From NCBI RefSeq assembly GCF_018691265.1, contig NW_024881296.1, positions 3,123,278 to 3,187,277 of the forward strand: 64,000 nucleotides of DNA, written 5' to 3'. The position numbers and the translations under genes are program-made. The stretch's first letter is position 1, and each line of letters starts with the position of its first letter. Origin of the DNA: Tyto alba (Eukaryota; Chordata; Aves; Strigiformes; Tytonidae). Positions 44,801 through 56,800 of the stretch are shown in pieces. The notes beneath the pieces were generated by a model. That model was not told where the DNA came from. It ran no database searches and worked only from the letters and a program-made list of their open reading frames with translations.

Positions 44801-47800
44801 CTGATTTCTGATAAGGAAAGCACGAACTATACAGAGCTCTAAGAGGTGGAAGATCATTGCTGTTCTCAGTATTAATCCCACATCTCCTCAGCTGACTGTT
44901 TTGACACCATCATTTACTGCAGGTAAGAAAATACACATCTCAACCAAGAACCGTCTGCTGCTCTAAAGTAGGCAGAGTTGTAATAGATCATGGGAGTGCA
45001 CAAACATAGCAGCAGCAGCACAATAACATCTGGACTCACCACACCAGCCTCCGGATTTCTCTTCCTCCCATTACTAAAGGTGGAGGCTAAGGTTGAAGAG
45101 CAGCTTTCATCATACAGAGCTGTCCGTCCATCATTTATAGCAGAATTGATGGAGATTGTCCACATGCTCGATGCATAACCATCACAGTTACAGTCATCGT
45201 AGCTGCCCCCATCTCCAGAGGCCCAGACATAGATGCTTCCTTTGCCACCCCGGCCCTGTGAAAGGGGAAAATCAACCCTCTTGGGTTAAATTGCAAGTAG
45301 GAGACAGTAGCTACTTTAAACTGCACATCTAATTGCAAAGCTAGGCATCTATAAAGAAGAAAACTGGTCCAAACAAAATATACATCAACTCTAAGCTGAA
45401 ATAATATGGACTTCTGCAGGTTATTAAATCCAGTTAACTGGCAGTCACAGCCAGTTCTGCAACATTGTGTACACAGAGCATTTCCATTTATCTCCTGTTT
45501 TGCTTGACACCCTGAAGGCAACTGTGCCAGATGCTAAGACACTTTATGGATTCATTAGCACTTATGCAAGGTCTAAGTGCTATGAGGAAAGCGTTCTTTT
45601 AAAAGGGATATAGGTCATCTCACACACTGGGTTTGTAAGATCTAATTAGGTTCAGACTAAAAAACTCTGTAAAACCGGCACCCTTTTTTCTCAATAGATT
45701 TTTCTCCAAAGGTATCACTGACTCAGCCAACTTCCACTACTAAGCAGAAAATAAAGTTGGGAGACCATATAAATCATCTACAGAAAGACGGTCTACCAAT
45801 TACACCGAGAAGGCGAGAGGTAGACAGGAGAATGAAGTTGAAGAGCAGCTGTAAAGGTTTCCCATTAGTTAAAGGAAGGAAATCCATATCGTGTCCCCAT
45901 CTTCCAGACAGGCAAGGAGTGGAGAAAGATCAGCTCAGCTCCTTCTTCTCATTCCATACTAAGAAACTAGTAGGGGCTGCCTGAAAGAGGGTTAGACCTG
46001 AGAACCCTGACACTTGGGGAAAGATCAGTGCTACTGAACCCAAAGCTCAGATCTCCCACTGATTCCAGCACAGCCACCATTTCTCTGTGTTTAGTCCAAT
46101 CCAAGCCAACATTTACTTCCAACTGTGTCAGAAGGGTGCAAGGCCTCAATTTAACATACTGTTTATATACACTAGGCAGAAGATTAAGAAAATCTCTTCT
46201 GGTGTCTTCATTGTTCAGTATGAAATAGAAGTTAAAGAATATACAAACATAGCAACCTACAATTGTATTTTAATAGGGAATCTTTTCTGTCAGGAATTTA
46301 AATCAAATCTGAGCTCCCAGCAGTAGCTTCTATTTTTCATCATGCCCCACTGAACAGAGCAATCTCATTATTTCAAGCACGTCAGTGAGTTGCATTATAA
46401 TCTACTGACTTGCACAGCAGGTTTGCTGTCACTGGGGTATATAACATCTCAGGACATATATTTTCATAATAAAGATGATGACTATGAAAAAGCTTATTGA
46501 AATCCACCTAAGAACTCCCAAAATATCTGAGATCAATTATTCAAGTTTTAAGGGAGGAGGATACTGTTGTAAAAATATATACTCTAAGAACAAAATAATT
46601 TCAGCAAGTTATTAATAAAAACCCAAACCAAAACAAAAAAATCAGCTTAACAAGAATAGTTACGCCTTTTTTCCCTTTGACTGTTTCCAAATTCCACATT
46701 TTGCTCTGACTGCTGTTAGACTCCAGGGACCAAACCTGGACCCTGGACTCACTTCAGAGGCTACATCCCAAGCTTGCCACCGTGCCCACATACACCATCA
46801 CACCACCTTGCCGCCATCTGCCTCCTTTGGCCAGCCTCTGCCGCAGCTCAAGCACATCTCTCTGTCCCCAGAAGGGAGGCTGCTGCCCAGAGCAGAGGTA
46901 GGCGACTGCTGGTGCCAGGAATAGAACATTTGGCATGTACAGAGGACATTTGGCATGTACAAACCCATTCTTAAACAACCTTTTCCTTCCAGCCATTTTA
47001 AAGGGAGAGAAAACACTTCATGTGATAAATTCACAAAAGTAGCTTGGTACCTCTGCAACGTTCAACCTCTGCTTGGCAAGTTGTTCCACACTGTCAAAAC
47101 TGGGTATTGCTGTGAATCATTTCAATCCACAGGCATGATTTGTGGCAAAATGGCAGAAAACAGATGTAACAGATTGCTGGTGGGAAGCAAGGCTCAAGTT
47201 TGTTTTGAGGAGTTAGCCTGCGGAGTGCTGCTGGGGGATGGGTTTCTATATGTAATTACTCTAAGGTGAGAATGGCCTCAAGGATATCACTCTCATGAGA
47301 GTCAAATCCACAAGTGTGGCTTAGTATTAAAATCCATAATTCATCTCTTAATACTCTAATTTCAATTGCTGTTCCTTCTTAGCTATGACTGGAAAGAGGA
47401 GCAAAGACTACTGGAATAAGCAGATAGCAGCCCAAGTGCATTACTGCAGTGATGCTTAGGACTTACTGCTTACATTTCCCACAGCCAGACTTGCAGCAGC
47501 TGGATAGTTTGCACAGGCAAACTGGTGGCTGTCCTCAGGCATTGTGTCATTTACCAGGCAGAAATTCATGGCTTCAGGGGAAGTAAATTTCAATTCTCTG
47601 GATGGTAGTAGTCTAAACCAGAAAAATCCCAGTTGGGTCAACTAAGTGCTGTACTTAAAGCCAACTGAAATCTCTTGTTTGCATCTCAACCTTATACGAA
47701 CCTAAAAAAATTCAGTGGTGTCACTCAATTTAGGCTGCTGTAAAATTTAAGCCACAAACGACTGAGAAGGTGGTAGTAATATACACTACAAACACCAGAG

Positions 47801-50800
47801 GGAGCCTGAAGGAAGAAGAGAGACCATTAAGATAATGAGATACATTCTAAAGAGCTTTCCTACAGAATCCTCTTGAAACCTGCTCATTTCCTCCCACAGC
47901 GATGCACAGCGTGGCACCCACACCTCTGAGCCATCTGAAGCTATACCTCACTCAGAGCTGAAAATGGGTCTTGGTGCATTTAGTACTAGCCCAAGAGAGG
48001 CTCACCTCTTAATTCAGGCTAAACCAGAATTACATCGCAGGCGAGGCTATATGCTTAGAAAGTCAGAGACAGCTACTGAGAAGCTCTCTTTGTGGAAACA
48101 GCAGGTTTTCTATTTCCAGTGTCCTTTGTGGCATATTTTGCTATCAGTAAAAAATATCCCTGAGAAATTTTCTTACTCCTTTTCTCATCTTCTAAAGAGC
48201 ATAATCCCAGAAAAACCCATCTTTACTAAACTACCTTGCAAAAGTGAGTTGGCAGGGGACTGCAGCCTAATTCATTTTATGTAGCTTCAGGCACATCCTG
48301 AACTCTTTTTTTTTTTTCGTTGTTATTGTGTTCATTCATCATGTTTGCTGTGCTAGTGCCTAAGCCAGTGTTTCTCAAGGTTTTGACTGCTGGATCACAC
48401 TTTCCAGATAAAAATGGGTGGTATTTGACAAATAAATCTCCTCCAGCTTCCCTGAGCTTTCCACCAAGGCTGGTAAGAGCCTGTGTGAATAACAGCTGGA
48501 CCTCTGCAATGGCTTCTCTAGTTCACACACTCCTGCCTGGCCACTGGGGTTGCTGAAGATGGTGGAAGGACATCGTGGCTTAACCCCAGCCGGTAACTCA
48601 GCCCCACGGAGCCACTTGCTCACTTCCCCCAGGTTGGATGGGGGAGAGAATCAGAAAAGCAGTGAGGAAAACTTATGGGTTGAGATAAAGCCAGTTTAGT
48701 AAGTAAAGCAAAAGCTGTGTATGTAAAGCAAAGCAGAACAAGGAGTTAATTAGCCACCTTCTCTCGGCAGGCAGGTGCTCAGCCATCCCCAATAGAGCCA
48801 GGCTCCATCACACTTAATGGTGACTTGGGAAGACAAATGCTGAACATTCTCCCCCGCCCCCCGTTTCATCCTTCTGTACAGACATAACAGTCTTCACAGC
48901 ATATTTCTGATGCCCTTTGGCTTTGGCCTAATCCTTCAGTCATAGATCAGGACTAACAGTTTGCAACCAGTACAAGCTAAAAACAAAGAATGGACTCCTG
49001 CCCTGAAAAGCCAAGTACCAGGGAACAACAGCATCAGGACACCAGCAGGCAGACATGCTCAGGATAAGAAGGGAAAAACGCAGCACTTGACTGTGAGGAG
49101 GTATTTTTTCTTAGGCACAGTGAAAAGGTATTTCAGGATAAGGACAGCCAAATAGTTTGCTGATATTTATGAACTGTCTCATTTCTAAGGAAGAAAATGC
49201 AGATGGAGCACTTTTGAAAAAAAAATATGAAAAATTACAGAACTGGAAATTGCTTTTTGTAACAAATGTTACAGAAAGCACATATTATTTTATAAGCATC
49301 TTTCTTTTTGTGTGACATATGGTAGTTATTTTGTAATTCTTCCCCTTAAGAAAAAAGAAGTGTTTCAGCACCTTCTATATAATTTAAAAGCAATTTATGT
49401 GCCTACTATGGTAAGAGATAGGCTGGTTGGTATTCCAGGGAAAGCGAAAAATTCTACACCTTTTTCAAGCTGTAGACATGGGTCCTACTGACATATGAAT
49501 AGGACTCAGTTTACATCTCCTATTAACTGTGACTGTATTTTCCTCTGAAAAGAGCGTTTCTTTCTCTTTGGAACTGAATTATTTGAAAATCCTTACATGT
49601 TTTGTAATTTAAAACTGCATCCTTTAGTAATGATTGCTAATTATCTCAGAAAGCATAGTTCACAGCCCAGGCAGACAACACTAAATTGCCATTGTACCCC
49701 CAGGCTGGGGCACACCAAGGCAAGGACAGTGAAAGAGCTGTGGGACCATTCACCCACTGTCATGACTTGGTGGGGAGCACTGGGCTGGTGTCTCAAGACA
49801 TCCAGGAGCCTACACAAAGACCTTGCTCTGCCTTGGTCTCCCCACCACTCCTGCGCACAAGCAGTCCAACTATGTGGCATAAGCCATCTGGAGGCAGCAA
49901 GTCCTGGGCATCGCTGAACTGCTGCTCATATTTTGCACTGCCAGGGTTTTTCTGGAGCCTGCCTGCCTGTTCCTGCAACCCTGACACAGTGCCAGCTGGA
50001 CAGCCCATTGAGCCCCCACGCTCCTGGCTCTTCCAGCTACCTCTGCATCTGCCAGGCTGGTTTGCTCAGAGCAATCTGGTAGCCTGTGACTTTCTGGATC
50101 CCTCTGCTCCTTTCCTATAGCAATTTCCTGGGGAGTGATAAAATCTAAAGCAAAATCTTAAGGCAAAAGCACATGCCAGCCAAGTAATCTCAATTGAACC
50201 ACACAGACACCAAAGTTTAAAGTGGGAAACATATTCGAATTGCCAAAGTTCGCCACTGTATAGGTTCAGGGAGACAGCTGTCTTGTTGGAGCAGAATGCC
50301 TTAGCACTTCTCCCATGACCAGCTCTTTCTGAAAGCCTGGAGCTGCAGTACAAGGCTCCTGGAAAAGCCCAGGACATCTGGCCTGCCCAGAACACCCACA
50401 AGTTGTGGAGTTCAGCACAAAAAACCAGCAGCTGGGTTATCCTACTCTAATTCACCACTGCTGAAGGTGGTATCCCTTTGCTGTTGGCCTGTCTAACCCT
50501 CTGGCATTCAATGGGGAAGGAGGAAAGGCTGTTCTGGCAGAAGTATGAACTCAGCTACACACTTGGCTGTTATGCAGAGGACGATCATCACTTAGAATCA
50601 TGTTTCAGTCATGCTTCTCCTGGTTTTGTCCCTTTCATATTTTGTTGCCTTCAATACCTGTCTGTCTGATTCCTCCCAGCAGATTTCTGAAACTATCTGG
50701 GTCAAGTAATAATCATCCACGTACAAGAGACTGCTGCATACAAGATTCTCAAAGAACTAGGCCCTGTGATTGTTAAACCTTAACAAAAGGCTTTCTGTAA

Positions 50801-53800
50801 CTTATTCTAGACTTGGTCATAGAAGAGTACTGAACTCCCATCCACCAATCGCCAATTAATTGCGTAATTGTTAATACCTCCTTTGGCTAAAAATAACTTG
50901 AGCCATTTTCTATGTCTAAACTACTGTTGAAACTGGATGGACTTCTGTTAGCCAAGAGAAATGAATGGAAAATTATACATTTGGTGAAGAGAGACAGCAT
51001 TAGGTTTCAATTAGAGTTCAGTTCAGCAGGGAAACCAGGGAAGGAACTTTGAAATGCTGAGAAAAAACCTTTTAATTATCCATTTCCTTTTTTGTTGAAT
51101 CCTGGGCTGTGTACCACAAGTGATAATGCATTACTCCAGTCCAGCAATTCTGCAGGTGTAATTCTGGTATTGATAATATTTGCAAAAATCGATCCTATAT
51201 TTCTAATCTAGATGATCACTGAGAAAAAGATTATAAATACCCAATTTACTTTTTATCAGTGATGATGCTAGTTTCTTCGCCCAGAACTCACAACTGGTAT
51301 GATGAACCCCGGCCTCACAGCTTCACCCGTGGCTCTTGCAACACTGTGCAAAGGTTACTGGCTTGTAGCACTAGCCTTGCTGGGAAGCAAAAGCACATAG
51401 CTCTTGAGTTGCGGCACAGAGATTAGGCAAATACACTTCTGGGGTCAGAGTGAGGCAGCAAAATCTACATTTTGAGGTTACATTATTGTCGTGTTTCCTT
51501 AGAAAATTTACATGTTAATAAAATCTTGTTTCCTTAGTAATTTGCATGTTAATAAAAAAAATATTTACATGTGGAGCTTACAAATATTGCCATGTTGGCC
51601 CAACCTATTGATACATCAGTTTTCTGCTCCTTATGTGACAGTCTTCTGACTCTTTGTAAAGGGGAGTATTTCACCCTGTCACAGGCCCACGCAAAGCACA
51701 AAGCTATGACAGCCACGGTCCTGAATTGACTAAGACATCCCTGAGGAGGCCAGTATCACAACAGAAGTCAGTAGCGTAGGGGTTTTGCCCCTGTCCTGTC
51801 CTCAGAGGCACGTGCCCATTCCCCCATCTGTGGCAGGAAAGCGGACAGTCACTGACCGATCTCCAAACCTGAGTCATGTACTCAGTGAAAGGTCGTGTAT
51901 CCCATCACCAGGTCAGAAAAGCTGGTCATGCTGTTTTACAAAAGCCTGAAAATATTCCGTCAGGTGACTTCAGAATTCAAAGCAGATATAACATACTTTA
52001 ATAAGGTTTGATTTTAGCTTACATAAGTAAGACAAGGCATGAAATTATAATGCATATTACAGACATAATAGCAGTACTCCCAAGTTATAAAGAAGCTTGT
52101 AAGGCTTCCTCAGAAATGGTGTAATCAGATGGTTGCCAGATCATAAACTAACTTCCCTATCTTCACTTGGCTGTTGAGCAAATATAACGATGTCAGAGGT
52201 ATCTAACTGCATATACTTTATTAACATGCTATCTTCAGCATATTTCAAAGAATAATAATGCAATGTCTATAGACTTAGAGAGCAGCAAACGAGAAATATT
52301 TCCTTTCATATTTAACACTGTCCTTTCTTCTTTCATTGGTGAGCCCAATTACAGAGCCATGATGAGACTATAAATTCTTATTACTGCTCTCCTGGCAATT
52401 TGTACTTGTGCAGCATTTTCTTAGGTAGAGCCATATTATGGAAGCAATAACATTTTCACCAGCACAAGCACAAATGGATCATGTCTTATATATTCTGGCT
52501 GAGCTGGCAAAGTCTCAAGAAATTAATTCAGTCCATGAGCAACTCCTCACAACCTCCTAATATAAAAACCTACATCATAAAAATGCAGTAGATAGAGACC
52601 AGCTTAGCTTGATTACTTCTTTTTACTGCCTTAAATTCCAATAGCTGAAGCTGGAAAGAACTGGACTCATGAAATGGCAAATAAGAAATGCTTACTGGAT
52701 TAAAGACAGGATGCACCATAAAACATGGGTGGAATTAGTTCTTAAACTAGTTACTGTTTCCTGTTTAAGATGACTGCTGATACAATTCTTGATGCAAGGT
52801 ACCAGAGAACAAAAAGTCTGTATTTAGAGTTGTGCTGTCAGAGGAATCCCAGCTAACATCCCTACCTCCCCCTCCAAAAGTGGGTAAGCACAGGTCAGAC
52901 AAGGGATATGTGAATCACATAGCATTGATTCATCCAGCCATACTATATATAAAATGCTACTACTGGCTCACTCCCCCCTTCTCTCAAATGAGAGTACCTC
53001 TCAATCAGATGAGATAGCTAGCTGTGCTCAACACTGCCAGGCTGCTTGTTCCTAAGTCCATCATCCTGGTTTCTTGCTCTGCTCTGAATTTTAGTCTGTA
53101 TTTCTGCACCTGCAGTAAAATCCCTCCACTGATCATCAAAGAAATATATCTGCAGATATGTGACGGAATGATTAGGAGTGATAAAACATATCAGAAGCCT
53201 GGTCTTGGTGCAGGACTAAGATATCTCAGGTCAGCCCAGAACAATGTTAGGTTGGTGATTTACTGAGACTATAAAGAAACATATACCTTTTCTCCCTAGA
53301 TCCCATAACCTGCTGCTGATCATACATGTGACTTGGACAGAGTCTAGAGGCCAGATAATAAAGTCTCATTAAGGGTATCCACTTTTTGCTCATGGCAAGT
53401 GCGTTTAAAGAGAGAGCACCCAGCAGAGTGTGTTCTCTGGATCTCTCTTTCACCAGACAGAACATGATTTGGCCCTTAGCTGGTTGTGGACTACCCTAAT
53501 GGGTATGTGACTCGGGCACAGCCTAGCACAGTCTGCTGTTACATCTGGCAGCCAGCATTAGATGCCTCACAGCAAAGGGCGAATGCAAGATGCCCTCATT
53601 AGGCAGGTACTGAATACTCACAAGTTTCAATCTAGTCTTTAAAAATTAGAAGTTGCATTAAGACCTTTCCAATTACATCCCAAATATGTCTTTTTTAGCA
53701 GCTGGAATTTGCATTAGGTAAGATTGTTTGTGTCAAAGCAGTGCTGGTAATTGCCAAATTCTCGTGGATGTTTGTGTGTATGTGTTTCAATCTCTATTCT

Positions 53801-56800
53801 CAAGCGCTTGATAATTCAGCTGTAAGCTCATTTACCTTTGCAGTGCAACTACTACTATTCACTGACCCACTCACACTGTTGACTACTGCCCCTAAACAAA
53901 AGTCATGAGATAACACACTGAAGTGTAAATGACACTAAAAAATGAATGGGATTCCATCTTAATAACAAAAAGCAGCTTAAGTCCCTTTCCCATTACGTTC
54001 TGGTTATGTGTATTGTGCTGACACCAAGCTCACGCACATGCTATCCCCTTTGTGTTCAGCCTTAGAAATGCAGTTAGTAAAAGGGCCCATAAAGGAGTTG
54101 CCAACGTTATGGACAGATTCTGCTGTCCTTAATTATGCTATTTTAGTGCTGCCTTTATTCATGCTATTTACCTTACAAGCAAACAGTACACCAAAGTGAA
54201 GGTATGATTAAGATAGAAAGCAAGAATTAGCTTAACAAATGCCAAGAATGGGAAATGGAAGAGGAAAGGTATGAAGATGTATCAGCTTTAGCCTACCTGG
54301 TGATGGCTGCACAGCTTCAAGCCATAAAAACAAGAAGTCTCACAGTTTAGACCAAAACTAGGTATAAGGGTATTATTATATCAAAGACTTGTTAGCCTTC
54401 CTTTATATGCAGAAGAGTCTGTAGTGGGTTTTTCAAAGCACAGTGGAGAGCACCCAACATCCACTGACACCTTGAAATACCTCTAGAAAATCTGGCTCTC
54501 CACAAAAAGAGATCAGAACAAACTATAGCCAAAAAAACTTTCTATGACAGGAAATGTAATGAGCAAAATAAGCGTACATAAAGCTATCATCACAACAAAA
54601 AGGGAGTTATTTGGGGTGGAGCTGTCTCTTCGTTCATGCATGTATTGCCAGGAGATAGCTGGGATACTGCCACTATAAAATTAAGTGTAATTGTCCCCAG
54701 ACAACAATATCTTTCTTCAGTAGAATCCAATATCATTCCTTCTGCTCTTTAATTTTGCAATGGCTGTTTGACAGAACTGGATTCCTGATGCAGGCTCTCC
54801 TGTTAATCTTAAGCTTTCTGATAAGGTCTGAGAGCAATTCTTCCTGGAGTGCTGCTCACTGTCACCATTCTCTCTCCTTCACAAGCATTCAACTCGAGAG
54901 ATCTCAGGGCCTCTTCTGATCTTAATATTACAAATTATTTCTTAAATAGAATTACAAACACTTCTGAGGGGAAGGCATTAAGAATAATATGCCTAACACT
55001 CCCAAATATGGGACTGTGACCAGACAATAAAATACATGAGAAAAATCCCTACTTCTATACTTAACTTTCAAAGAGAAGGTTAATTCCAATGTTAACTCCA
55101 CAAACTAAAGCATACAGCAATATGATAGCAAATTAACTGAAAGATCTTTTAAATACCAAACTACAAAAAAACATGAGTACAATTTAAAATCTGATTCTCC
55201 TGAGGGATAAAATTTCTCTACTTAGTTTAGTTTGCATTCCCCTGCTAGGGTTATTAGTGCCTTTTCTGTTACTTTAAGACAAATTCCACATGGGTGGAGA
55301 ATAACACAAAAATTATATGGGAATTTTTCTATATTCGAAGCTTATGTCTGCTCCAGCCAACATTAGTGGAAGGAAGATCAAGTATCCACTAACTGTAAAA
55401 CATCAAGGTGTTGCTAAAAATGAACTGTGTCACATACCTATGAAAGATTCTTCCCAAGACAGGGGTATTTAAGGGGAACTTTATGGAAACACTAGATAAA
55501 TGAAAGTAACTCATGAGAAGAAACACAGCTTATGTCAGATGACTTCAGAGGGACTTGGAGCTCCTCAGAGGTTTGTAAAGTTTATAGTACTAAACCGAGC
55601 AGACTCAGGAGAAATCTGTGACAAGTCTTCCTACATTATTGCAATACATTGCCAATTTTATGGGCGAGAGCATGAAGATGACTATAATACATCTGTTGTA
55701 GGAAAAACATTTGAGGCTTAGGATTTGAGAAAGCTTTAGATGCTTCACTACATACCAGAGCAGTAGATTTAATTATCACGTCACAAAATATGGTAAACTG
55801 AATGTGCTGTTCACAGTGAGGTGGTGAAGAGTGGCAGAAACTGGCACAAGTATGAGGAAGAAATAATTTGGATGGAAAAATAAGTAATTGCGGAGCTCCC
55901 ACACAAAAACACCCGAGATGTTCTGCAGAATTTCAGATCTCTTCATTACAGAAACACATGTACAATCAACCAAGGGGAGGAGGCTCATTCCTTACAGCAC
56001 CAGGAACAGCTGTGGTTGTCCTGGCTTCATGACACCAAAGAGGTGAAGGCAGGGCCATGCAAGGTTGGTTGGTTTGTTTTGGACCGATCCATTTTCTTTT
56101 TGAGTTGTGGCACATATTTTACCCAACCTTCTAATAAGAATACAGGTTTAGCAGATTCCAGGGTGATATTGAGTGCCATTAGCAAAGACCATGGACTGTT
56201 CCTAGGAGGACGCAGAAAGGTGGGAATACTCAAAGAGGTTCCTGCTACTGCTGAATAATATTACTCAATGGACATCTGAACAGTTGTGGTTCGATCACAA
56301 GTATAAAAATAACCATATATGAGTGACCTGAAAGAAGCTACAAATCCAAAATGATAATTAAATTGGTAGCACACCAAAACAGACAATGTGATGTCAGTAG
56401 TGCAGCTGGCATGTTTCACCCTGGGGAATATTTACACAATCAGGCACTTCCGTTTTGACTGAGATGGCATATGAAAAGCATATGTAAGCTTACTAGAAAT
56501 AAACATAGTTCCATGCAAGACAGCACAGTATCCCAAGACGACAATAAAAGCAATGACACAATTTGCAGAGACAACATCAGCGGACACTGGAATATGCTGA
56601 AGGCTGGGATAGTTTACACAATTGCCTTGTGTTCTGCAACATCTATGGGAGGAACACATACCCCCAAGTTATTGGTTTCAGTGCGTGTATGTATCATCCT
56701 GCCCCTGTACCCAGACTATTTAATAAGTGTTACCTTGTTCACACCATCTGCCATCGCTTGCAGTGTTAGCTCTCTAGGTCCATCCACAGTCTTTCCATTA

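Larger units (their letters stand above)
45256..56733 (-). other. PCSK2: PCSK2 large intron
   Basis: An 11.5-kb intron, the largest complete intron in the window. It contains a truncated LTR (about 48566-48880, same strand as the gene), a 20-base tandem duplication (46926-46965), a 35-base tandem duplication (51493-51558) and a GC-richer stretch at 49660-50060. No other exon is seen, and the flanking coding exons join directly in frame. Confidence 0.8.

Noticed and set aside
49686..50120. 144-codon frame within the PCSK2 large intron
   Set aside because: No family resemblance; frames overlap on both strands. Kept only as an unexplained GC-rich stretch.
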